From the NCBI RefSeq assembly GCF_052060035.1, contig NZ_JBPOEA010000002.1, positions 471,992 to 535,991 on the forward strand: DNA of 64,000 nucleotides, read 5' to 3'. Numbering within the stretch: the stretch's first letter is position 1; each line of letters opens with the position of its first letter. Below the pieces are notes generated by a model, which saw only the letters and a program-made list of their open reading frames with translations, was not told the origin of the DNA and made no database searches. Source of the stretch: Fodinibius sp052060035 (GTDB taxonomy: Bacteria > Bacteroidota > Rhodothermia > Balneolales > Balneolaceae). Made by a program: the position numbers and the translations under genes. Of this stretch, positions 52,564-61,432 are shown piece by piece.

Positions 52564-52920
52564 CTATGCCAAATAAAGCAGCAGCAAAGCTAACATTGCG
52601 GGAAATGCTTGAATATAGAAAATGATTTTGTTAACCGTCAGAGCGCCAAACAGTCCTGCCATAATTATGCAGCATAGGAAGAATAGATTGATGGTAAAGC
52701 CTTCTGACCCAAGACTCAGCCCCCACAATAATCCTGCGGCAAGAAAGCCATTATAAAGGCCCTGGTTGGCAGCCAGTGTTTTTGTTGAAGCTGCATTTTC
52801 CCTTGAGTGGCCCAAAATGCGCAATCCAAGTTTTGTTTCCCATAAAAACATTTCCAGCACCAAAAAGCCGAGGTGTAGTAAGGCAACGATGAGGATTGCA
52901 AGAGTAGCTGCTATGGACAT
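52564..52920 (-). CDS. DUF1304-family membrane protein
   Basis: A 118-residue protein with four membrane helices. LVALLHLGF-like text (IVALLHLGFLVLEMFLWETKLG) and NQGLYNGFLAAGLLWGL are the DUF1304 signatures; members are epimerase-neighbouring or unknown. It starts 23 bases after the fbp stop on the same strand and is likely co-transcribed with fbp. Function unknown. Confidence 0.8.
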   Translation of the reverse strand: MSIAATLAILIVALLHLGFLVLEMFLWETKLGLRILGHSRENAASTKTLAANQGLYNGFLAAGLLWGLSLGSEGFTINLFFLCCIIMAGLFGALTVNKIIFYIQAFPAMLALLLLYLA

Positions 52921-52943
52921 GTCATTTGTTTATGTTTTAAGGT

Positions 52944-54902
52944 TTATGATAACTCTTTAATCAGTCCGGACCTGTAAGCTTCCAGCAGTTTTTGCAGATC
53001 CGTAATTTTACGCTGAATTTCTTTACCGTTATCGGTATCACAAACGCGGATACGCTGGTTGTTGCGTTCAAGGATTCGTGTTTCAGAGTGAATATCAATT
53101 TCTTCATTAATAGCTTTTTGTGTAGACTCAAAAGGCTGGTGCGCAGCGAGGATGAGTCCATATGAATTGTAAATAAGGGTATATCCCGCAATTCCGGTTT
53201 TTTCTTGGTAGGCCTTGGCAAATCCGCCGTCGATGACCAGCAACTTGCCGCCTGCTTTTTCGGGGCTTTCACCTTTGGTTACCTTTACCGGAACGTGGCC
53301 GTTGATGATATGTCCATCTTCAGGATTGATACCGAACTCTTCGAGGATTTTATCAATAACTTTTTCTTTGGTACGGTGATCATAATAGGGATTCATTTTT
53401 TCTTGGTGGGTCTTGGGGTCTTCAATAAAATAACGCTCAAAAGTTGCCATCTTATCTTTGCCAAACAGGGGAGACTGGGAGCCGCTCCATAGGTACCACA
53501 TGGTATCAAGTCCGTACTGTTTTTTGGCCGGCTCGTCATTTACAAAATAGCCTTGACGGGCAAGTTGCTCCAGGCGATCCATAAATTCTCGGGGACTGTG
53601 TTTTTTTCCGTCAAGGATGATGTGTCGTAAACGGCCACTTTTTGTCATAGGAATACAGCCATGATAGAGCAGGTTATTGTTATAGGTCAGGTACATGCTG
53701 CCCTTGGAAAACAGGAATCGTACATGAGATTGGAGACGTTCGCTGTTTTTAAACGACAGGGAGAGTTTCTCCATAACCGTCTGTTCTTTTTCGGAAAGTT
53801 TATAAGGATTATCGGGATCAATGGTAGGCATATAGGTATCCAATAGGGGGTAGGCATGGTCGTTGATATGAACGGTGCCCTCCTCATAGTCAATTTTATC
53901 GAGCAGCAGCCGATCTTCCATCTGGAACTGTGGCTGACGCTGAATAACTTGCCCCTCGAGCTTTAGTTGAATTATAGTAATGGCTTTTTGCATGCGGGCC
54001 ATCAGCAGTTGTTCATTTTCAGTAAATTCTTCGTCGGCTTCTTTGGGACGAAAAAGCTCACAGGAATCATCCCCATACTCTTCTACAGCAAGTGAAACCA
54101 GCGGTAGCATGCTAATGGCATAGCCGTTTTCAATGGTCTCCATGTTGGCATAGCGCAGAGAAACGCGGATTACGTTAGCAATACAGGCTTGGCTCCCGGC
54201 CGCGGCACCCATCCAAACGATATCGTGATTACCCCACTGGAAATCTACGGCATGATGCTCCATAAGCTTATCCATAATGATATGTGCCCCGGGACCGCGA
54301 TCGTATATATCGCCGATAACATGGAGGCGCGCGATAGTGAGTCGCTGAATAAGACGGGCCAATGCAGTTATAAATGCACCCGAACGGTCTGTATCAATGA
54401 TAGAGTCAATTATACTGCTGTAATACTCTTGGCGATTTCGGTTGCTTTCCTGCTCGTGAAGAAGTTCCTCAATAATATAACTAAAGTCTTTGGGCAGTGC
54501 TTTGCGCACCTTGTTACGAGTATATTTTGAGGAATAAACCCGACAAAGTTTGATAAGTTGAAAAAGAGTTTTTCGGTACCACTGATCGGGATCATTAAGC
54601 TCTTTGACGATAGCCGGCATTTTCTGTTCAGGATAATAAATAAGGGTAGCCAGATTTCGTTTTTCCTGGTCATCAAGAGTGTATTCAAATATTTCTTCAA
54701 TTCGTCGTTTTATTGACCCGGAGCCGTTACGCAGGACATGTAAAAAGGATTCGTATTCACCGTGGATGTCTGAGATGAAATGTTCTGTACCTTTTGGGAG
54801 TTCAAGGATGGCACTGAGGTTGATGATCTCTGTTGATGCTGCCCGAATGGAGGGATATTGTTGAGCCAGTAATTTCAGATAACGTAGTTCATTATCAGTC
54901 AT
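52944..54902 (-). CDS. fbp: Fructose-1,6-bisphosphatase, class III
   Basis: The gluconeogenic phosphatase of the class III (FBPase_2, calcineurin-like) type, 652 residues. The metallophosphatase motifs are in ISDIHGEYE (D, H), HVIGDIYDRGPGAH and QWGNHDIVWMGA, with late GHVPVK and VIDGGFAKAYQ. The class is typical of Bacillota and Bacteroidota-like bacteria and is not related to class I. It is followed closely by the DUF1304 gene. Its upstream 700 bases contain a decayed SDR gene. Confidence 0.95.
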   Translation of the reverse strand: MTDNELRYLKLLAQQYPSIRAASTEIINLSAILELPKGTEHFISDIHGEYESFLHVLRNGSGSIKRRIEEIFEYTLDDQEKRNLATLIYYPEQKMPAIVKELNDPDQWYRKTLFQLIKLCRVYSSKYTRNKVRKALPKDFSYIIEELLHEQESNRNRQEYYSSIIDSIIDTDRSGAFITALARLIQRLTIARLHVIGDIYDRGPGAHIIMDKLMEHHAVDFQWGNHDIVWMGAAAGSQACIANVIRVSLRYANMETIENGYAISMLPLVSLAVEEYGDDSCELFRPKEADEEFTENEQLLMARMQKAITIIQLKLEGQVIQRQPQFQMEDRLLLDKIDYEEGTVHINDHAYPLLDTYMPTIDPDNPYKLSEKEQTVMEKLSLSFKNSERLQSHVRFLFSKGSMYLTYNNNLLYHGCIPMTKSGRLRHIILDGKKHSPREFMDRLEQLARQGYFVNDEPAKKQYGLDTMWYLWSGSQSPLFGKDKMATFERYFIEDPKTHQEKMNPYYDHRTKEKVIDKILEEFGINPEDGHIINGHVPVKVTKGESPEKAGGKLLVIDGGFAKAYQEKTGIAGYTLIYNSYGLILAAHQPFESTQKAINEEIDIHSETRILERNNQRIRVCDTDNGKEIQRKITDLQKLLEAYRSGLIKELS

Positions 54903-54999
54903 AAGTAAAGTATTTAGCAGTACAGGTACGGATTAGTGAAATGCAAAATATTGCGTCAGTTTAAGGCGTACGAATGAATGTTTATTTATTAAATACTGA

Positions 55000-55272
55000 A
55001 CGAATAGATAAAATGCCAGTCGTGAACTGGAGATCAGCATTCAGAACTGCGGCAGTATGGAAGACAATATCTTTTCCTTCTATGATATCTTTTAGTTTAC
55101 CGTGTCTTACGAAGATCTACGGCCTGTAGGCTAATCCCCTTAGTTTTAAGGTGCGATAGGCGATCGCCAATACCTGTCACATCTGCTTTTTTTGTAAAAG
55201 TAATTCCGAAAGATGGGAGCCAACAACCCCAGTCGCCCCAGTTCCCAGTACCGCTACAGCTGAAAGTGATTT
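55000..55272 (-). pseudogene. Decayed NAD-dependent epimerase/dehydratase (SDR)
   Basis: Read on the - strand, the segment starts with VAVLGTGATGVVGSHLSELLLQKK, the G-x-x-G-x-x-G Rossmann motif of extended SDRs. It shifts frame at a run of seven A, continues as ADVTGIGDRLSHLKTKGISLQAVDLRK in a second frame, then returns to the first as KLKDIIEGKDIVFHTAAVLNADLQF. This is a clear NAD-epimerase N-terminal half with two frameshifts, and the rest of the protein is missing. Sequencing error at the A run could explain one shift but not the truncation. Confidence 0.65.
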
Positions 55273-55603
55273 TATTTAAAAAACCTTGACCATTAAGATT
55301 GTATCAGGAAATGTTACAGTACGTCTCTGAATTCCATACCTGAGGGTAACCGATCCATTTAATGCTGTTTATTATTGCAATTAACAAAAGTGGAGCTATA
55401 AAAGCCAAGAGCAACAAAGAATAGGAAAAGTGCAGGTGTTATTTTATAGATTGGTTTTTTTAAAAAACACGTGAGGTTTTTGTGTGGTATTTTATTCCAT
55501 TGTTATAAAGAACCATAGGCCGATTACCCGGTTCGTAAGATAAGCAACTTGCTCAGTTATTAATTTAAAGCATAAACTTTTCTACCACTTCGGTGAATAT
55601 CAA
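55273..55603. other. Gene-free stretch with a possible membrane-protein remnant
   Basis: About 330 bases with no intact gene. On the - strand, a frame reads LLLLAFIAPLLLIAIINSIKWIGYP around 55350-55425 and then ends, which looks like the tail of a broken membrane protein. Too short to classify. Confidence 0.3.
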
Positions 55604-56740
55604 TCATGGGTTTTGCTCTGAAAATAACTCCTCAAGCTTCTGTTCAAGTTCTTGGCCATGAATATCTTTTGCGATGATGATGCCGTTCTCATCGACAAGG
55701 AAATTTTTAGGGATCGCCGTTATGGCATATTCTTCAGCAATTTGGTTTGAATAGCCGTCAACCGTAGATACATTGATCCAGGTTCGGTTGTCTTCTTTAA
55801 GTGCCTGGATCCATCGGTCTTTCTTATACTCAATGCCAAAGCCAAAAATCTGGAATCCGGAGCTATGATACCGGTCATACATTTTCCCCAAATGGTCACT
55901 TTCTGATCTGCAGGGGCCGCACCAGCTACCAAAAAAGTCTATTAAAGTGTATTTGCCCAGATTATCATAAAGTGACCGTTCCAGGCCGGACGTATCGGGA
56001 GCAACAATTTCTGAAACTTTGCCGCCGAGGGAAACCTGCTTTAAAATTCTAACTTTCTCTGATACCAGCTGTGCTACTTCAAGCCCTTGATGACGTTCAG
56101 AAAAATTAGCGGCCAGGTGTTCATAGTAATCCATGTGTTTATCGCCGTTCCAGCGAACCATGGTCGGATAAATAGCGATAGAGGTTCCCATCTTTTTTAC
56201 CGCATGTATCAGTGTATCCCTATACTGTTCTTCTGCCTTTAACACCCGGTCCCCAAGCTTTTTAATCCGGGTGGCATCATCCTGGTTATCTTCTTCCAGT
56301 AAATCTTCCAATTGTGTCCTTATCGGATACACTGTTTCTCTCAAAACCTGCATTCGGAACTCCTCGTACTCTTCAAAAAGTTCGGTGTCCGGTGAACCGG
56401 ATACCTCATAGTCACCTTCCCCGTGAAACTTTATGGTGATATGTTGCCCGGAATCAGCAATGAAGGGTACCTGCAGGGAATCGTGAATACGCAATCGGTA
56501 ATAATGAGGTTCAAGACGGTAAGATGATGAAAACGAACGGTCTGCATCTACCGACAAAGTATCCAAAATATCGAATTGAGTTGCGTTGAGCCCCTTTGCC
56601 TGATGCAACAATACATTCTCTGTATCGATGTTATTGAGCTTTCCTTCTACAGAAAATACCGGTTCTTTTTTTTGGGTGGTACAGGAGAAAAACAGAGCTA
56701 TTGAAACCGCCAGAATGGTTAGAGATGTCTTCGAAATCAC
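55604..56740 (-). CDS. TlpA-like thioredoxin-fold lipoprotein
   Basis: A 378-residue protein (lipobox ALFFSC) with an N-terminal DUF4369-type beta domain (FSVEGKLNNIDTENVLLHQAKGL), a helical middle, and a C-terminal TlpA/ResA thioredoxin domain: WCGPC redox pair near residue 275 in LIDFFGSWCGPCRSESDHL, cis-Pro in ITAIPKNFLVDENG. Such proteins work in the periplasm in disulfide reduction or cytochrome c maturation. Common layout in Bacteroidota-like genomes. It stands alone. Confidence 0.88.
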   Translation of the reverse strand: MISKTSLTILAVSIALFFSCTTQKKEPVFSVEGKLNNIDTENVLLHQAKGLNATQFDILDTLSVDADRSFSSSYRLEPHYYRLRIHDSLQVPFIADSGQHITIKFHGEGDYEVSGSPDTELFEEYEEFRMQVLRETVYPIRTQLEDLLEEDNQDDATRIKKLGDRVLKAEEQYRDTLIHAVKKMGTSIAIYPTMVRWNGDKHMDYYEHLAANFSERHQGLEVAQLVSEKVRILKQVSLGGKVSEIVAPDTSGLERSLYDNLGKYTLIDFFGSWCGPCRSESDHLGKMYDRYHSSGFQIFGFGIEYKKDRWIQALKEDNRTWINVSTVDGYSNQIAEEYAITAIPKNFLVDENGIIIAKDIHGQELEQKLEELFSEQNP

Positions 56741-56866
56741 GATGTAATAAATTATTTTAAGTTGAATATTGATGTAGACAGATATAGCGAAATGTTTCCT
56801 GTCTTAGTGCGTCATCAGAAACGAGGGAACGAATTGTGGTTTTTATGCCACCTGCTAAGATGAAAT

Positions 56867-57487
56867 TCAAGACTTTTGTGCTACCATCAAAAAAATAGGA
56901 AATAATTTGCTTTCACCATGTTCATTAACCTCTCGTTCCATTTTATAGGCTGTTGAAAAAGTTATTTTTGTAAACCCTTGTTTTTCCGCCAACCCTGCCA
57001 GCTTTTTTCGGTCAAATCCTTTATGGACATCATCAACATCATGACCATGAAAAGATCCATCTTCTTTATCAAGATCAGCTACACAAAGGTATCCGCCGGG
57101 GTTAAGCAACTGATAGAATTGATTTAGGATTAATTGTGTGTCTGGGATGTGGTGAAGTGTCATCATCGTGTAAACCAAATCAAACTGTGTGCTGGGAGGC
57201 GGATCCTTGGTCAGATCAAGATTGACTGGGTGCATATTATCTTCCGTTTTATCCTGAATCTTATCACGAAGTACTTCCAGCATTCCAGTTGAAGTATCGG
57301 CTAAAGTAATAGGCCCTATTTTTTCACGAAGTTCAAAACTAAGCTGTCCGGTGCCACAGCCGTACTCAAAAGCAGACATATTGTTTGATAATGGAACATG
57401 TGATTTAATTGCTTCCGCAATATTTTCTGCGCGTTCTTGACTTTCGGGAGTATCCCAATCTTGGGCTTCTTCATCAAATCGAGACAT
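56867..57487 (-). CDS. Class I SAM-dependent methyltransferase
   Basis: A 206-residue methyltransferase (Methyltransf_11/25 type). AFEYGCGTGQLSFELREK is motif I for SAM, ITLADTSTGMLEVL motif II, and FDLVYTMMTLHHIPDTQLILNQFYQLLNPGGYLCVADLDKEDG the later motifs. No membrane segment. Substrate unknown. It is in its own unit; the next gene downstream is 130 bases away. Confidence 0.85.
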   Translation of the reverse strand: MSRFDEEAQDWDTPESQERAENIAEAIKSHVPLSNNMSAFEYGCGTGQLSFELREKIGPITLADTSTGMLEVLRDKIQDKTEDNMHPVNLDLTKDPPPSTQFDLVYTMMTLHHIPDTQLILNQFYQLLNPGGYLCVADLDKEDGSFHGHDVDDVHKGFDRKKLAGLAEKQGFTKITFSTAYKMEREVNEHGESKLFPIFLMVAQKS

Positions 57488-57702
57488 GGATGTTATTGTC
57501 GAATTAATTTTTGAGTCGTTTTTTCAATAGAGGCCTTTAACATCCATAAAATATCTTTAATTCCTCAAAAAAATAAGGGTCCGGTATCAAGAGAAATATA
57601 CTACGGGTTGATAAAATTGAATATCCCTTATTAAGAGTGGAAATACAGGAACGTAATTTATTTTGAAAGGGGCATATATTATTGCTCTGGCTTCAGTAAA
57701 TT

Positions 57703-58422
57703 TTATCCCACATTTACATTAAAGAGATACCCGACTAAAGCAGTTAGTCCCATTGCAACTGTACCCCAGAATGTAATTCGGATGATTGCTTTTCCAATAC
57801 TTGATCCACCGGTTTTTGCAGCTACAGCGCCCAAGACAATGAGGAAGAAAAGAGCGAAACCATACAAACTATACTCCATACTTTCTAAGGGCATAAATAG
57901 TGTGACAAGTAAAGGCAATATTCCACCTATCGTAAAAGCTGCACCAGACGAAAATGCTGCTTGCATAGGTTTTGCCTGACTAATTTCATTAATCCCTAAT
58001 TCATCTCTAATATGAGCCCCTAAAGCATCATGCTCCGACAATTCTTTAGCGACTGTTAGAGCTGTTTCTTTTTTTAATCCTCTCTTTTCATAAATTTCCG
58101 CCAACCGCTGTAATTCAATTTCAGGCATTTCTTCTAACTCAATTTTCTCCCTTTCCGTATCCGCTTTTTCAACATCTGTTTGAGAACTTACCGAAACGTA
58201 CTCACCTGCTGCCATTGATAAAGCGCCGGCGACCAATCCGGCTAATGCCGCTAACACGATGGGTTCTCTGCTGACACTTGCAGCCGCAATACCTATGGCA
58301 AGACTTGCGGTTGATAAAATCCCGTCATTTGCACCAAGTACCGCTGCTCGAAGCCAATTGCTTCTGTGGATGTAATGGTTGTCCAAATAATTATCCGGGC
58401 TTTTTGATTTTTTTGTCACCAT
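57703..58422 (-). CDS. VIT1/CCC1-family transporter
   Basis: A 239-residue five-helix transporter related to plant VIT1 and yeast CCC1, which move Fe2+ or Mn2+ out of the cytosol. ATG 58422 (MVTKKSKSPDNYL) is preferred to the TTG at 58446. LRAAVLGANDGILSTASLAIG and GALSMAAGEYVSVSSQTDVEKADTEREK are the family blocks; the glutamate-rich cytoplasmic stretch that follows binds metal in VIT1. Proposed role: iron or manganese homeostasis. Confidence 0.9.
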   Translation of the reverse strand: MVTKKSKSPDNYLDNHYIHRSNWLRAAVLGANDGILSTASLAIGIAAASVSREPIVLAALAGLVAGALSMAAGEYVSVSSQTDVEKADTEREKIELEEMPEIELQRLAEIYEKRGLKKETALTVAKELSEHDALGAHIRDELGINEISQAKPMQAAFSSGAAFTIGGILPLLVTLFMPLESMEYSLYGFALFFLIVLGAVAAKTGGSSIGKAIIRITFWGTVAMGLTALVGYLFNVNVG

Positions 58423-58584
58423 ACCATTTAGAGTTGCAGACAACAAGAACGTAACAGTAACGCTGTTTATCTGATTTGTTGCAGTTATGTGAGTTGGATA
58501 TTCATGCTATTACTAAATGTAATAAGTTTAAAGTGAAGAGATAGAAGTTAATTTCAATGCGCTACATCCCTCAAAAATATACTT

Positions 58585-58986
58585 TCACATAGCGGTATTT
58601 AGCTTTTCGTTTTTTTTGATCATGTGATCTATGACATGGCTATGCTCATGTTGAGGACTAAACATAATGATCTCTGCGTCTTTATTGACCTTGACGTTGT
58701 GGCCGGGAGGCCAGTAAAACAGGTCGTTTGTATTCACAGTCTCCTGTACACCATCGGCGTCTGTCGTGGTAAGTTGTCCATCCAAAACAAAGCCCCAATG
58801 GGGGCATTGGCACAAATTGCCTTCCAGTCCCTCGAAAAGTGGAGTGGTATCGACGCCTGCCGAAAGGCTAAAGTACTCACCGCTGATTTTACCTAATCCC
58901 GTAGCATCACCAAAATCCGTTTGCTGACGTATAGTGGCTCCTGGTATTTCCATCTTGATGTCTACATGCTCTTTGGATATTCTCAT
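58585..58986 (-). CDS. Cupin-domain protein
   Basis: A 133-residue small cupin. The core has CQCPHWGFVLDGQLTTTDADG and a late FYWPPGHNVKVNKDAEIIMFSPQHEHSHV; the histidine pair of the first cupin motif is reduced to one His (PHWGFVLDG), so metal binding is uncertain, although several extra histidines stand at the C-terminus. Function unknown; it resembles proteins annotated only as cupin. Alone on its strand. Confidence 0.7.
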   Translation of the reverse strand: MRISKEHVDIKMEIPGATIRQQTDFGDATGLGKISGEYFSLSAGVDTTPLFEGLEGNLCQCPHWGFVLDGQLTTTDADGVQETVNTNDLFYWPPGHNVKVNKDAEIIMFSPQHEHSHVIDHMIKKNEKLNTAM

Positions 58987-59430
58987 GATAATCTCTCTAT
59001 AGGTAAGTTGATGCTTTATGGTTATGCTAAGATTATTTTAGGAATAATCACCAAATAATATATTACGATATAAACTCTTGATATCCTATCTCCAATAATT
59101 TTCATGACTTCCTATAAATGCCAATACTGCCTTTTAAAAGTGTAATTGAATTTTGTTGGCAGGTGATCGCATACCTTCAAAATATCTTTAATACATTATT
59201 ACTATGGCCAACTTATTCCGAATCAGAAGGGTAGGCAGGGAGTTTGCTGAATTACTAAAAGCTTCTGGAAGCCACTTAAGGATCCGCATGATGATCTGAA
59301 TACCCATTAGCTGTAAAAGCCACAACGTGCTTCAATATATTTTTACATTTTTGGAGTGTCTTATTTCTTATTGTTACCCAAGAGATATTTTCTTACTGTT
59401 AAAAGTGTATTTTAATCAAACTCTTATACT
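58987..59430. other. Gene-free stretch before ggt
   Basis: About 440 A+T-rich bases with no gene I can support. A 31-codon + strand frame starts at 59214 (MANLFRIRRVGREFAELLK) but has no recognisable product. The ggt promoter is presumably in the last 150 bases. Confidence 0.5.
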
Positions 59431-61161
59431 ATGAAAAATGCAGTTTCTGTTTTAGGATGTATTGCTCTTCTGATTACTTCTGCGCTTTCGCTTCAAGCCC
59501 AGCCCGACCGTATTACCGGTGAACCTTTTGCCACGCGATCAGCAGTAATCGGCCAAAATGGGATGGTTGCCACCAGTCAACCATTGGCTACCCAGGTTGG
59601 CCTGCAAATTCTAAAAAATGGGGGCAATGCTATTGATGCGGCTATTGCTTCTAACGCTGCACTGGGCCTTATGGAGCCTACCGGAAGTGGAATAGGTGGT
59701 GACCTTTTTGCTATTGTTTGGTCAGCAGAAGATCAAAAACTCTACGGTCTGAATGCAAGCGGACGATCTCCGCGCGGCCTGTCATATCAGGAAATGCAAC
59801 AAGAGCTGGAAAAAAGAAATACGGATGACATTCCGGCCTATGGATTTTTACCCATTTCAGTTCCCGGTGCTGTGGATGGATGGTTTTCATTGCATGACAG
59901 ACTGGGTAGTATGTCGATGGATCAAATTTTGCAACCCGCTATTAATTATGCGGAAGAAGGCTTCCCGGTAAGTGAACTTATTGCTTACTACTGGGAGATT
60001 GGGGCGCAAATTCATAACGACCGTCCCGGTGCTTTTAAAGAAGAAATGACGATTAACGGTCGTGCCCCGGATAAAGGCGAAATTATGCAGCGTCCTGAAC
60101 TGGCCAATACATATCGAATTTTGGCTAACAAAGGTCGCGACGCTTTTTACGAGGGAGAAATTGCTGAGAAAATTGATAAATTTATGCGCGAAAATGGTGG
60201 TTATCTTCGCAAAGAAGATTTTGCTAAACATACCTCCACGTGGGTTGATCCTGTGTCTGTGAATTATCGGGGCTATGATGTTTACGAATTACCACCGAAT
60301 GGACAGGGTATTGCCGCACTTCAGATGCTGCAAATTTTAGAAGAGTTCGATCTGAGTGCCATCGGATATGGTAGTGAACAAGCACTTCATCTAATGACAG
60401 AAGCAAAAAAGCTGGCTTTTGAAGATCGAGCCAAATTTTATGCGGATCCCTCTTTCTCAGATGTGCCCGTTCAAAAGCTTATCTCCAAAGAGTACGGGCA
60501 AAAGCGGGCAGAGCAAATTGATGAATATGCATCCAGTAATGTAAAACCGGGTATGTCTGTTCTTGAAGACGGTGATACTATTTATCTGACTACCGCTGAT
60601 AGCGAAGGTAATATGGTTTCACTAATCCAGAGCAATTATCGAGGTATGGGTTCAGGAATCGTTGTGCCGAGCCTTGGCTTTGTCTTTCAGGATCGCGGTG
60701 AACTGTTTTCCATGGATCCTGATCATGCCAACGTTTATGAGGCGGGAAAGCGCCCCTTCCATACAATTATTCCTGCTTTTGTGATGAAAGACGGAAAACC
60801 ATTTATGAGTTTTGGCGTGATGGGGGGAGGTATGCAGCCACAGGGTCATGTTCAAATTTTGACAAATATGATAGACTTTGGCATGAACATCCAGGAAGCG
60901 GGAGACGCAGCACGATGGCGACATACTGGATCCACCCAACCTACGGATGATGCTAAGGAATATCTCCAAGATGAAGGTACGCTAAATCTTGAGGATGGAT
61001 ACTCATTTGATGCAATTCGTGGCTTAATAAAGCGAGGTCACGATGTAGGCTATGATATCGGCGGTTACGGAGGATACCAGGCTATCATGTACGATGCTGA
61101 ACAAGGCGTCTATTATGGTGCTTCGGAATCAAGGAAAGATGGTCAGGCTTCAGGATATTAG
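59431..61161 (+). CDS. ggt: Secreted gamma-glutamyltransferase (YwrD-like)
   Basis: A 576-residue N-terminal nucleophile hydrolase that cuts gamma-glutamyl bonds of glutathione-like peptides. A signal peptide (ends SLQAQPD) leads to the large chain; GGNAIDAAIASNAALGLMEPTGSGIGGDLFAIV is the family start motif. The predicted cleavage and catalytic threonine is T383 in GDTIYLTTADSEGNMVS, and FHTIIPAFVMKDG and GVMGGGMQPQGHVQ follow. The TIY form at the nucleophile fits the YwrD-like subgroup, which often acts as a hydrolase. It has its own terminator. Bacillithiol or glutathione turnover is possible. Confidence 0.92.
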   Translation: MKNAVSVLGCIALLITSALSLQAQPDRITGEPFATRSAVIGQNGMVATSQPLATQVGLQILKNGGNAIDAAIASNAALGLMEPTGSGIGGDLFAIVWSAEDQKLYGLNASGRSPRGLSYQEMQQELEKRNTDDIPAYGFLPISVPGAVDGWFSLHDRLGSMSMDQILQPAINYAEEGFPVSELIAYYWEIGAQIHNDRPGAFKEEMTINGRAPDKGEIMQRPELANTYRILANKGRDAFYEGEIAEKIDKFMRENGGYLRKEDFAKHTSTWVDPVSVNYRGYDVYELPPNGQGIAALQMLQILEEFDLSAIGYGSEQALHLMTEAKKLAFEDRAKFYADPSFSDVPVQKLISKEYGQKRAEQIDEYASSNVKPGMSVLEDGDTIYLTTADSEGNMVSLIQSNYRGMGSGIVVPSLGFVFQDRGELFSMDPDHANVYEAGKRPFHTIIPAFVMKDGKPFMSFGVMGGGMQPQGHVQILTNMIDFGMNIQEAGDAARWRHTGSTQPTDDAKEYLQDEGTLNLEDGYSFDAIRGLIKRGHDVGYDIGGYGGYQAIMYDAEQGVYYGASESRKDGQASGY

Positions 61162-61188
61162 TATAAGCATAAGTTGATTGTTTTTTAG

Positions 61189-61218
61189 AGCGTGGGAATC
61201 AATACCCACGCTTTTTTT
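61189..61218 (+). terminator. Rho-independent terminator of ggt
   Basis: AGCGTGGG pairs perfectly with CCCACGCT over an 8-base loop and is followed by a run of T, 27 bases after the ggt stop codon. Confidence 0.88.
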
Positions 61219-61432
61219 AAATGGATGCTGAGGTCCTGCTACTTTAGTAAATAGTCATTGGTGTGAAACATCAGGTTATTTGTGATGGACACTAATCGGC
61301 CTAACGGCTTTGCGAAAAAAGGGCAGACGACTTAGTGTCAAATTGATACAAATGACTGTAACCACAAAAGGGAATTGGGTAAGATAAGCTGAGGGGCGTA
61401 TCCTTTATGTAAGGGGTAGTCATTTTGTATGA

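Noticed and set aside
59214..59309. 31-codon ORF MANLFRIRR... before ggt
   Set aside because: Basic, short, no neighbours in the frame and no recognisable family; treated as chance.
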